Shown here: positions 1-4,565 of the stretch, in pieces | How positions within the stretch are numbered: the first letter of the stretch is position 1 | Layout of the letters: every line of letters begins with the position of its first letter | Source of the DNA: Candidatus Aciduliprofundum sp. | GTDB lineage: Archaea > Thermoplasmatota > Thermoplasmata > Thermoplasmatales > Aciduliprofundaceae | Assembly (NCBI GenBank): GCA_015523135.1 | Contig: WAKY01000091.1 | Span: forward strand, 1 to 9,188 | Direction: 5' to 3' | Length of the DNA stretch: 9,188 nt | The notes under the pieces: generated by a model | The model's database searches: none | Told to the model about the DNA's origin: nothing | The model's input: the letters and a program-made list of their open reading frames with translations, nothing else | Position numbers and translations under genes: made by a program

Positions 1-2
1 CT

Positions 3-464
3 TCATCGTTATTTATCAATTTCGGAATGGAAACTATCAGTTTGCTTAGAATATTTCAAAGAGATATATCATCCAATTACAAAAATATAATAGAGCTTTG
101 GAAAGGTATGGTAGATTTACAGCTTGAACTGCTCCGGGTAGTATACATTGTACTTACCCAGCGAAATAGAGCAAAACAGATTATTGAAGTTAAGCTCCCT
201 CCACAACAACAGGATGAATATTTAGAGAGTCAAGAATACAATATCATTTCTCCCTGCGATGAAGATTTTGTGAGAAAAATAGTGGAAGAAAGCAAATCTC
301 CTATAATTGACAAAGAAACTGCAACGATAATAATGAACAGGGGATTGGAGATATTCGATAAATGGATTGCATCCAAACTTTACAATGAGGGTAAGATGAG
401 CGAGGATGAGTTCTTAAAAATAATGAACTTTGAAAAATACCATACTGCTAAGATGCCTTCATAA
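3..464 (+). CDS. Hypothetical protein, 5' end probably outside the window
   Basis: The reading frame is open from the left edge to the TAA at 462-464, with no in-frame stop before the ATG at 27. That ATG has no Shine-Dalgarno sequence and no TATA box at a suitable distance, so the true start is probably upstream. From the ATG the protein would be 145 residues. I do not recognise a family. The N-terminal part (SLLRIFQRDI, then ELWKGMVDLQLELLRVVYIV) is amphipathic to hydrophobic and could be helical. The C-terminal half is charged and helical (about residues 95-140, GLEIFDKWIA, EDEFLKIMNF). No signal peptide, metal-binding cluster or catalytic motif is visible. It is the only plus-strand gene in the first 2.4 kb and faces the minus-strand toxin-antitoxin and protease cluster tail to tail. 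It is probably real because of its length and codon use, but its function is unknown. Confidence 0.6.
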   Translation, partial: SSLFINFGMETISLLRIFQRDISSNYKNIIELWKGMVDLQLELLRVVYIVLTQRNRAKQIIEVKLPPQQQDEYLESQEYNIISPCDEDFVRKIVEESKSPIIDKETATIIMNRGLEIFDKWIASKLYNEGKMSEDEFLKIMNFEKYHTAKMPS

Positions 465-504
465 ACCTCCAAATGCCATCTACACAAAAATTACTCATAT
501 TTTC

Positions 505-603
505 TTATATGCTTTTCCTCTCACTAATACTACCAAAATTTATATTTGCTTCTCTTTCTGAAATCTTTTCCACGGATTTTTTGATGTTAATTGAGTAGCC
601 CAT
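505..603 (-). pseudogene. Probable truncated RelE/ParE-type toxin remnant
   Basis: A 32-codon minus-strand ORF starts with the ATG at 603-601 and ends at the TAA at 507-505. It overlaps the last 17 bases of the Phd-like antitoxin gene in another frame. Its first residues, MGYSINIKKSVEKISERE, resemble the opening beta-strand and lysine-rich helix of RelE/YoeB/ParE toxins (compare MSYTLVISPKLLKKLEKF of the intact toxin at 1776). After about 20 residues the resemblance fades and the frame stops, far short of the usual 80-90 residues. The toxin position downstream of an antitoxin, the overlapping start and the toxin-like N-terminus suggest a toxin gene that lost its catalytic C-terminus. The match is short and judged by eye, so chance remains possible. 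Confidence 0.4.
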
Positions 604-778
604 ACCTTTTCAACCTCTTCTTAAGCTCATCCAAACTCATTGCTTCTTCCTCTTTTCTCTCCGCTATTACTCTCAAATCATGGAGATCTTCAATTAGTTC
701 TTGGTATTCATCCCATGGAATCAAGACCGCTTTCTTTTTCCCCTCCCCGCTTATCACATACTCATTTGCTATAGTCAT
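587..778 (-). CDS. Phd/YefM-like orphan antitoxin
   Basis: This 63-residue protein begins MTIANEYVIS and contains KKAVLIPWDEYQELIEDLHDL (about residues 14-34), the strand-turn-helix seen in Phd/YefM-type antitoxins (VLI-x-W-x-x-Y-x-x-L). A charged helical C-terminus follows (EEEAMSLDELKKRLKRYG), of the kind that wraps a toxin. Such proteins neutralise a RelE/YoeB- or Doc-type partner and repress their own promoter. No intact toxin follows; only the short RelE-like ORF that overlaps its 3' end, so it appears to be orphaned. It lies 58 bp downstream of the first retropepsin-like gene on the same strand and could be read through from that unit. The start is the ATG at 778-776; GAGATGAT upstream is a weak RBS candidate. 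It could be a solitary regulator, or it could act on the intact RelE encoded at 1776-1525. Confidence 0.7.
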   Translation of the reverse strand: MTIANEYVISGEGKKKAVLIPWDEYQELIEDLHDLRVIAERKEEEAMSLDELKKRLKRYGLLN

Positions 779-836
779 AATTATAAATCATCTCTTTTTA
801 CATCTCTATGCAGTTATTTTGCTATTTTTCTTTTAT

Positions 837-1241
837 TCACACTGGCTCAAAAATTATCTTTCCTTCTTTCTCCTTGAATGTGATGTTGAACTTATCAAAT
901 ATGTCTAAGCGGCCAAGCAGGGGTGGTGCTTCTTCTATCAATGCCCATGCTACTCTAGGCTCTAATTCTACATTCCCTATCCTCATTTTCACCCTACGAA
1001 TCTCCACAGGCAAGGCAACTCCTCTTACTCCCTTTAATTCTTCAATTTTCCCGGTAGGTGCAGTGAACCCGAGATATAGACCCATTGTATATGGTACAAG
1101 TGTTATATCCGCTCCAGAGTCGATATACGGATGAAATTCAATCCATCTACCATCGCTTTTCTGTATTTCTATGTCAGCAATGGGCCGGTATATCTTTCCA
1201 AAAATGCCCCTCTCCCTGCGATAGTTGAAAATAATTTTCAT
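837..1241 (-). CDS. Retropepsin-like (clan AA) aspartic protease, copy 1
   Basis: This 134-residue single-domain protein has the catalytic-loop motif DSGAD at residues 41-45, preceded by hydrophobic PYI and followed by ITLVP. That is the D-[ST]-G-A context of retropepsin-like aspartic proteases. A second conserved element, PPLLGRLDIFDKF (about 106-118), matches the hydrophobic-hydrophobic-G-R/N segment near the C-terminus of the fold. Members of this family work as homodimers, each subunit giving one Asp; substrates of the archaeal members are not known. There is no signal peptide, so it should be cytoplasmic. The gene starts 9 nt after the DUF5678-like gene. Its RBS (AAGGTGA) overlaps that gene's stop, suggesting translational coupling. 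A second copy at 5926-5519 has an almost identical C-terminus (49 of 52 residues) but a divergent middle. The fold call is firm; the biological role is unknown. Confidence 0.85.
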   Translation of the reverse strand: MKIIFNYRRERGIFGKIYRPIADIEIQKSDGRWIEFHPYIDSGADITLVPYTMGLYLGFTAPTGKIEELKGVRGVALPVEIRRVKMRIGNVELEPRVAWALIEEAPPLLGRLDIFDKFNITFKEKEGKIIFEPV

Positions 1242-1250
1242 ACTTTCACC

Positions 1251-1466
1251 TTACAAAATAAGAGTGTCTTCTGTGGGTATCTTTACAAGTGCAATCTTCT
1301 TGTTTGGGTATTTTCTCTCAGCTTCCTTTCCAACCTCATCTGCCCTATCTCCACTGGCCACTACCTTGCCATCCACTATCGCAATCCACTTCCCCGCATA
1401 CTCACTCAGGTCCGTATTAATGTAAAACTCGTAATTTTTATCCTTTATCCCCTTCACTTCACTCAT
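1251..1466 (-). CDS. DUF5678-like small protein, copy 1
   Basis: A 71-residue protein whose core, YAGKWIAIVDGKVVASGDRA (residues 23-42), is the signature I associate with the archaeal DUF5678 family. A helix follows (EVGKEAERKYPNKK), then a final strand, LVKIPTEDTLIL. Function is unknown; proteins of this type are often found beside retropepsin-like genes in archaea. It has no signal peptide or membrane segment and looks like a compact alpha/beta cytoplasmic protein. It is the first gene of a unit with the protease (9-nt gap). The upstream TATA box is placed so that transcription would begin at or next to the ATG, and there is no Shine-Dalgarno sequence, so the mRNA is probably leaderless. 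It is closely similar to copy 2 at 6145-5936. It could be a substrate, inhibitor or adaptor of the protease (inference). Confidence 0.85.
   Translation of the reverse strand: MSEVKGIKDKNYEFYINTDLSEYAGKWIAIVDGKVVASGDRADEVGKEAERKYPNKKIALVKIPTEDTLIL
1345..1394. repeat. 50-nt perfect direct repeat, copy 1 (inside DUF5678 gene)
   Basis: These 50 bases, from CTATCTCCACTGG to CAATCCACTTCCC, are identical to 6030-6079. They code for the central part of both DUF5678-like proteins. Identity extends through synonymous positions, more than protein constraint alone would require given that the flanks have diverged. This suggests recent gene conversion or recombination between the copies. Confidence 0.9.
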
Positions 1467-1487
1467 ATTTTACACATTCTCTACTTA

Positions 1488-1503
1488 TATTTTAAACTTT
1501 TCT
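1488..1503 (-). promoter_or_regulatory. BRE/TATA promoter of DUF5678-retropepsin unit 1 (leaderless)
   Basis: On the minus strand the sequence reads AGAAAAGTTTAAAATA, a purine-rich BRE-like part followed by a TATA box (TTTAAAATA). Its last base lies 22 bp before the start codon at 1466, so initiation about 26 bp from the box centre would fall at the ATG itself. No Shine-Dalgarno motif lies between. The same 16 bases stand at the same distance before copy 2 (6167-6182). Confidence 0.75.
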
Positions 1504-1524
1504 CATCAAATTCATAAAACAGAG

Positions 1525-1776
1525 TTATTTTTCATAAACATTTTTACGGTGCCCAATACTGAGAATTATTACCTCTTCTCCTTCAACTCTGTAAATTATT
1601 CTCCATTTCCCTATCCTTGCACTCCTCAACCCCTTCAACTCGTATCTAAGTGGCTTAAATTTCTTCGGGTTTTTCAGTATTTCATTTATTGATTCGACTA
1701 TCCTCTCTTTAGTAGCCTTGTCAAATTTCTCCAGCTTTTTAAGAAGCTTAGGGGATATTACAAGCGTGTAACTCAT
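1525..1776 (-). CDS. relE: RelE/ParE-type toxin (putative mRNA interferase)
   Basis: An 83-residue protein with the RelE-superfamily layout. It has an N-terminal strand and lysine-rich helices (MSYTLVISPKLLKKLEKFD), a second helix (KERIVESINEILKNP), then LKGLRSARIGKWRIIYRV (48-63) and the C-terminal IGHRKNVYE (75-82). The basic residues R51, R54, R59 and H76-R77 occupy the usual positions for RNA contact. Family toxins cut mRNA in the ribosome A site or, in the ParE branch, inhibit gyrase; the conserved arginines and terminal HRKxxY favour the RelE branch. Its ATG overlaps the antitoxin stop by four bases (ATGA), the typical coupled arrangement. No frameshift or missing motif is seen, so it should be active. 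Expression is presumably repressed by the antitoxin-toxin complex. Confidence 0.9.
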   Translation of the reverse strand: MSYTLVISPKLLKKLEKFDKATKERIVESINEILKNPKKFKPLRYELKGLRSARIGKWRIIYRVEGEEVIILSIGHRKNVYEK

Positions 1777-1973
1777 AGCCCTATCTCCTTTCTAAAATCC
1801 TGTATGTTATTGAATTTTATAACCTCCCCTTTTCTGTATGCCTCTTCGCTTTCCTCAATTTCTTTCATAGTTTCCTCATCTGCTAAAATTTCAACCTCTT
1901 CTTCAAAGGATTCTACTATCTCCCTTAACTCCCTAGCAAACATAACCAGTAGTTCTCTATCTGATATAGCCAT
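1773..1973 (-). CDS. relB: RelB-like antitoxin of the RelE pair
   Basis: A 66-residue, very acidic helical protein encoded just before and overlapping the RelE-type toxin by four bases. The C-terminal part, KEIEESEEAYRKGEVIKFNN followed by IQDFRKEIGL, is the pattern seen in archaeal RelB-like antitoxins, where a helix-strand segment occupies the toxin's active-site groove. The N-terminal half (RELLVMFARELREIVESF) is probably a dimerising helix. No obvious DNA-binding domain is visible, so autoregulation may be weak or need the complex. The start is the ATG at 1973-1971. AAGGAGGAGAT (about 1985-1995) is a strong RBS about 11 nt upstream, and a TATA-like GTTTATACCC near 2026-2035 sits at a suitable distance further up. 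Confidence 0.8.
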   Translation of the reverse strand: MAISDRELLVMFARELREIVESFEEEVEILADEETMKEIEESEEAYRKGEVIKFNNIQDFRKEIGL

Positions 1974-1984
1974 AGTTTACCTAT

Positions 1985-1995
1985 CTCCTCCTTCT
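1985..1995 (-). promoter_or_regulatory. Strong ribosome binding site of the relB-like gene
   Basis: On the minus strand AAGGAGGAGAT stands about 11 nt before the ATG of the antitoxin. It matches the 16S 3' end well. The TA pair is therefore translated from a leadered mRNA, unlike the adjacent DUF5678 unit. Confidence 0.6.
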
Positions 1996-1998
1996 ATT

Positions 1999-2260
1999 TT
2001 AAGGTTTTCTCTTCATCCTGAAGAAAGGGTATAAACTCTTATTCTTCCCAGCAACCACTTCCACAGTGAGATATACCTCATCTCTCCTTCTTCCTCATAC
2101 TCCAAATTATCACCGTTTTCTTCTTACATTCCTAACTTCCTCACTTATCAAAATTTCTTTTATCTCTTCGATATCTTTCTCTATTTTTAAATCACAACAA
2201 ATCTACTCCTTGCCCATAATCTTTCCAAGAATACAAAATTGTCTTTATTTGTACTACCCA
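1999..2260 (-). pseudogene. Decayed coding-like stretch without an intact gene
   Basis: The 455-bp space between the relB-like gene and the small gene at 2430 holds no intact gene. The minus strand, purine-rich like the neighbouring genes, contains coding-looking pieces in different frames. One is an ATG at 2217-2215 giving MGKE, a TAG, then CDLKIEKDIEEIKEILISEE and VRNVRRKR up to a TGA at 2112-2110. Another is DEVYLTVEVVAGKNKSLYPF followed by FRMKRKP, ending with the TAA at 2001-1999. A third, starting MGSTNKDNFVFLERLWARS, begins near 2260 and ends after 24 residues. None has a full domain I recognise. The pattern of short, plausible peptides separated by stops and frame changes suggests a degraded gene or genes, but chance ORFs in purine-rich DNA cannot be excluded. 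Confidence 0.3.
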
Positions 2261-2314
2261 TTTATTGAAAAACGAAATCATTAATTCTTTTTAAGAGGAG
2301 GTTCAAAATTTGAG

Positions 2315-2356
2315 ATTGCACAGAGAATGTGCTCTACACAGGAAAAATCCTGCATT
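2315..2356 (+). repeat. Inward-facing repeated regulatory block, left copy
   Basis: Two blocks are shared with the minus strand at 4401-4441: ATTGCACAGAGAA (12 of 13 bases) and TACACAGGAAAAAT (14 of 14). They are separated by the same 7-nt spacing in both places and followed by GCATT in both. Weaker similarity continues outward (GAGGAG near 2297). A TATA box follows 37-38 bp downstream of the start of TACACAGG, as at the other copy. It could be an activator/operator site or a diverged terminal inverted repeat. A third partial match, AATTGCAAAGAGA, is at 2579-2591. Confidence 0.7.
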
Positions 2357-2370
2357 CAAGCTCATCGACA

Positions 2371-2380
2371 ATTTTAAATA
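2371..2380 (+). promoter_or_regulatory. TATA box for the 38-residue gene
   Basis: ATTTTAAATA lies about 55 bp before the ATG at 2430. Initiation would be near 2402, leaving a leader of about 28 nt that includes the strong RBS at 2417-2426. Confidence 0.5.
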
Positions 2381-2429
2381 GGTCCTCCTAAAAACATCGG
2401 GAACATCGAAAATGCCAGGAGGTGATTAG

Positions 2430-2546
2430 ATGAAATGCTGCGCGGATGAAAAAATTATGGAACAAATCCTCAATCCTAAGCCTGTGAAGCTCGTAGACGA
2501 ACATGGAAAAGTAGTGTGGAGGAGAGAGCAAAATGATGTGCCATGA
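2430..2546 (+). CDS. Small hypothetical protein, 38 residues
   Basis: The ATG at 2430 is preceded by AGGAGGTGAT (2417-2426), a near-perfect complement to the archaeal 16S 3' end at proper spacing. This RBS is stronger than that of most neighbouring genes. The predicted protein begins MKCCADEKIMEQILNPKPVK and ends LVDEHGKVVWRREQNDVP. It has an adjacent cysteine pair at residues 3-4, a short helix and a probable beta-hairpin (VKLVDEHGKVVW). I do not recognise it. It is followed by the RHH/coiled-coil gene in the same direction after 134 bp and sits behind the repeated regulatory block. A regulator or accessory factor of the adjacent mobile-type genes is possible. The RBS and TATA box support a real gene; function is unknown. 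Confidence 0.6.
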   Translation: MKCCADEKIMEQILNPKPVKLVDEHGKVVWRREQNDVP

Positions 2547-2556
2547 AATGTTAATA

Positions 2557-2568
2557 GTATATAAAATC
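2557..2568 (+). promoter_or_regulatory. Candidate TATA box for the RHH/coiled-coil gene
   Basis: AGTATATAAAAT lies 113-124 bp before the ATG at 2681, which would give a long leader starting near 2589. The leader would contain the AATTGCAAAGAGA box and the palindrome at 2627-2644. A second AT-rich candidate (AAATATAAAATA at 2652-2663) is too close for a leadered mRNA using the GAGGGGAG RBS. Confidence 0.35.
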
Positions 2569-2626
2569 CCTTTTTCAGAATTGCAAAGAGAGTATGTACA
2601 TTACTACTTCAACTTACAATTTATTC

Positions 2627-2644
2627 ATTGATTGGTTAATCAAT
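2627..2644. promoter_or_regulatory. Perfect inverted repeat, candidate operator for the RHH protein
   Basis: ATTGATT-GGTT-AATCAAT is a perfect 7-bp inverted repeat with a 4-bp centre, 37 bp upstream of the ATG at 2681. Ribbon-helix-helix proteins commonly bind short inverted repeats before their own gene, so autoregulation is a natural inference. A second, imperfect palindrome around TGTACA (2591-2605) lies just upstream. Confidence 0.5.
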
Positions 2645-2680
2645 TAACTCCAAATATAAAATAATAGAGGGGAGAGAAAG

Positions 2681-3535
2681 ATGGTAAGACCTAAGGTCAA
2701 GAATGGAAAGCAAATTCACCTTTACATTTCAGAAGAAGTACTCAATCTTATCAATCAATATCGCAGAAATTTAAGTACATCAACTTTTGTTGAAGAGGCT
2801 GTACTCGCAGTTATAAAAGGTCCAAATCATGTTTTTGAGCTCATGCAGAACTCTCAAAATTTGCAGGCAGAACTCAAAGCCTTGCAGGAGGAGAACGAGA
2901 AGTTACGCAGGGAGAAAGAGAAACTAGAGAAGAAGCTCGCAAAATGCGAGTCAAAGCAAGAGAATGAGCTAGAGAAAGTTTTGCTCTCGCCCCAACAACG
3001 CAAGTGGTTGCAGAGAAAGAAAGCTATAGAGAAAATAACAGATGATTTAAGCTCTGCACTGGAGAGCACGGAAGAGTGGAGAGCACCTTTGAAGGAACTA
3101 TGCCAAATAGCCAAGCTAGATTATTCTTCTATTTCGACAATTCTCAACGAGGACCTAACGATTTATGATGGCCACAAAACTACTCTCTCGGGTCATAAGG
3201 ACATAGAGGTAAAGAGGGAGAATAATGAAGTATGGCTCTACAAAGATGGCTGGTGGGAAAAGGTACACAAGGAGGAGATAGATATTATTGGAGAAATGTT
3301 GAAAGAGGGAAGATCTTGGAAGGATATTGTGAGAAAATATTATCTCAAAACGCAGGGTAGAGAACCCTATAATGGGGAGATAGTCAAAATGGTATTTGAT
3401 TTCTGGAAGCCCATAGGAAAGAAAAGGTACATGGCAAAATTCTATGAAGGCTGGTATATGGAAAAGCAGGATGACTCTTACATTCTGCATAGAGAGCTAC
3501 AACATCAATCCGAGGAGGTTGAGGTCTATGCATGA
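2681..3535 (+). CDS. Ribbon-helix-helix / coiled-coil DNA-binding protein
   Basis: A 284-residue protein in three parts. Residues about 10-47 (KQIHLYISEEVLNLINQYRR, then STSTFVEEAVLAVI) have the strand-helix-helix pattern of ribbon-helix-helix DNA-binding proteins. Residues 57-98 form a strong coiled coil rich in Glu, Lys and Leu (ELKALQEENEKLRREKEKLE). The remaining 180 residues are a mixed alpha/beta region that I do not recognise, with Trp/Tyr-rich stretches (EVWLYKDGWWEKV, FYEGWYM). RHH dimers with C-terminal extensions act as plasmid copy-number or partition regulators or as relaxosome accessory proteins. The nearby HUH relaxase-like gene makes the last role attractive. GAGGGGAG before the ATG is the RBS. 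The 3' end overlaps the next gene by eight bases. RHH and coiled-coil calls are good; the specific role is inferred. Confidence 0.75.
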   Translation: MVRPKVKNGKQIHLYISEEVLNLINQYRRNLSTSTFVEEAVLAVIKGPNHVFELMQNSQNLQAELKALQEENEKLRREKEKLEKKLAKCESKQENELEKVLLSPQQRKWLQRKKAIEKITDDLSSALESTEEWRAPLKELCQIAKLDYSSISTILNEDLTIYDGHKTTLSGHKDIEVKRENNEVWLYKDGWWEKVHKEEIDIIGEMLKEGRSWKDIVRKYYLKTQGREPYNGEIVKMVFDFWKPIGKKRYMAKFYEGWYMEKQDDSYILHRELQHQSEEVEVYA

Positions 3536-3758
3536 ATTAAATAAATTTCAGATTTTGAGAATAATAGAAGAAACTATGGATCTCGCCAATTCTATAACTC
3601 TAAGAGATACAATAGATCTTGAAAACATTTATGAGATTGTAGAGGCAGTTAAGGGAGAGAAATTAACAAAGAGGGAGAAGCTAAGAATATTTGGGATAGT
3701 GAGATATAACTATCCCATCTTTAGAGAAGGGAAAGATGAGAAAATTTTGATAATATAA
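3528..3758 (+). CDS. Hypothetical 76-residue protein coupled to the RHH gene
   Basis: I choose the ATG at 3528 because AGGAGGT (3513-3519) stands eight bases before it and the start overlaps the upstream stop by eight bases, as in translational coupling. The frame is also open to an earlier ATG at 3444, but that lies deep inside the RHH gene and lacks such a signal. The protein (MHELNKFQILRIIEETMDLA at its start) appears all-helical, with about three or four amphipathic helices and a basic segment GEKLTKREKLRIFGIVRYN. I do not recognise a family. It ends two bases from the stop of the converging relaxase-like gene. Tight coupling implies that it works with the RHH protein. Confidence 0.7.
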   Translation: MHELNKFQILRIIEETMDLANSITLRDTIDLENIYEIVEAVKGEKLTKREKLRIFGIVRYNYPIFREGKDEKILII

Positions 3759-3760
3759 AA

Positions 3761-4279
3761 CTATGCATCCTTAACTTCATATTTTTCTGCATCTTGCAAT
3801 TCTTTCCATAGCTCCTCTATAACCCCTTTCTTTGTTTTCATCTTCTCTTTAAATACCTCTTCCAGAATTTCGTTGAATTTTCTTATATCTGTCCTCTCCA
3901 TGATCATCTCTTCCCAGTATGGAGATACTATTTCTATATGGGCATGAGGATGCTCCGTGTTGTAGTGCAAACCCCAAAGAAATCTAATTCCATAGTTTCT
4001 GGACTCTATTCTCCATTCCCGTAGAGTTTTCATAACCAAATAATGAAACTCTTTCTCCTCAATCCTCTTCTCTGGCGCAATGATTAGGTGTCTTATGGCA
4101 GGTTGCTCCATAGCCCTCTCTGAAAATTTTATGAATTCTTTCATATCCTCATCCTTCATAGGCCTATATTCATAGTATAGCTCTTTGTAAACTTTGTTCT
4201 TATCTAGCCCTCTTTCTATGTACTTTGCAACCCTCTCCGCAATATTTTCCCCTGTAGAGATCTTAGTTTTCATTATCAC
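3761..4279 (-). CDS. Small HUH relaxase-like (MobA/VirD2-type) protein
   Basis: A 172-residue protein with the metal-binding histidine cluster of HUH relaxases: HYNTEHPHAHIEIV at 105-118, i.e. H105, H110, H112 and H114 followed by I-x-I. Upstream, RHLIIAPEKRIEEKEFHYLV (63-82) matches the beta-strand and helix that precede this motif in MobA/VirD2 relaxases. Residues AERVAKYIERG near the N-terminus offer Tyr20 as a candidate nicking residue; Y31, Y35, Y36 and Y38 are alternatives. Relaxases nick DNA at oriT by a tyrosine-phosphodiester link to start conjugative or mobilisation transfer. This one lacks the helicase or primase domains of large relaxases and is a minimal nuclease domain. The start is the GTG at 4279 with GGAGGTG six bases upstream; the ATG two codons later is the alternative. 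It overlaps the preceding 26-codon ORF by 17 bases. Confidence 0.75.
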   Translation of the reverse strand: MIMKTKISTGENIAERVAKYIERGLDKNKVYKELYYEYRPMKDEDMKEFIKFSERAMEQPAIRHLIIAPEKRIEEKEFHYLVMKTLREWRIESRNYGIRFLWGLHYNTEHPHAHIEIVSPYWEEMIMERTDIRKFNEILEEVFKEKMKTKKGVIEELWKELQDAEKYEVKDA

Positions 4280-4343
4280 CTTTCACACCTCCCAAACTTC
4301 CATCAGTTCCGATGCGGTATTCTAACTCTTCACCATCACCCAT
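4263..4343 (-). CDS. Possible 26-residue leader/small protein before the relaxase
   Basis: The ATG at 4343-4341 is preceded by GAGGTGAT with the AAA spacer also seen before the SHOCT gene, and about 40 bp upstream there is a TATA box. The ORF (MGDGEELEYRIGTDGSLGGV, then KGDNEN) ends 17 bases inside the relaxase-like gene and contains that gene's RBS. It is acidic and glycine-rich, with no recognisable family. It may be a genuine small protein or a short ORF that couples or regulates translation of the relaxase. Confidence 0.45.
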   Translation of the reverse strand: MGDGEELEYRIGTDGSLGGVKGDNEN

Positions 4344-4376
4344 TTTATCACCTCAATAACCTTATCACTCTTCTTC

Positions 4377-4386
4377 TTTATAAAGA
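4377..4386 (-). promoter_or_regulatory. TATA box for the 26-residue ORF / relaxase unit
   Basis: The minus strand reads CTTTATAAAG, 34-43 bp before the ATG at 4343. Its distance from the shared TACACAGG block (36 bp) closely matches the left copy, supporting a common promoter design. Confidence 0.5.
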
Positions 4387-4400
4387 GATGAAAAATTCAA

Positions 4401-4441
4401 AATGCAAATTTTTCCTGTGTAAAACCTCTTCTCTTTGCAAT
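4401..4441 (-). repeat. Inward-facing repeated regulatory block, right copy
   Basis: The minus strand carries ATTGCAAAGAGAA, seven spacer bases, TACACAGGAAAAAT and then TTGCATT, matching the plus strand at 2315-2356 with the same spacing. The two copies point toward each other and enclose the small protein, RHH, 76-residue and relaxase genes. Similarity outside these blocks is weaker (GAGGAG about 15-20 bp further out in both). Confidence 0.7.
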
Positions 4442-4565
4442 TTGAGATTGTAAACTCCTCTGCGAAGATTACATCCTTTTAGGCTTTTAATTTCTTAGAT
4501 TGCTTTAAACATGGATTTCCTTTCAGTTTTTATATTACTCCCTCCACCTGATTCAAAGCTCTCTT

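Noticed and set aside
1131..1517. Plus-strand ORF of 128 codons
   Set aside because: It lies antisense to the well-supported retropepsin and DUF5678 genes, with low-complexity hydrophobic composition and no RBS.
2203..2205. In-frame TAG in a 36-codon ORF as a possible pyrrolysine codon
   Set aside because: There is no pyrrolysine machinery or methyltransferase context in the window; decay is the simpler reading.
2066..2284. Plus-strand ORF of 72 codons (MRYTSSLLLP...)
   Set aside because: Ser/Leu/Ile/Phe-rich composition is typical of the complement of purine-rich coding-type DNA, and there is no RBS before its ATG.
2310..2381. TTG-started 23-codon ORF after GAGGAGGT (2295-2302)
   Set aside because: The RBS-like sequence is well spaced, but the ORF is very short, uses TTG and coincides with the repeated regulatory block. 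The RBS-like GAGGAG is itself part of that block.
2384..2422. CCTCCT (2384-2389) complementary to the RBS AGGAGG (2417-2422), possible RBS-masking hairpin
   Set aside because: The TATA box at 2371-2380 places the likely transcription start near 2402, so CCTCCT would not be in the mRNA.
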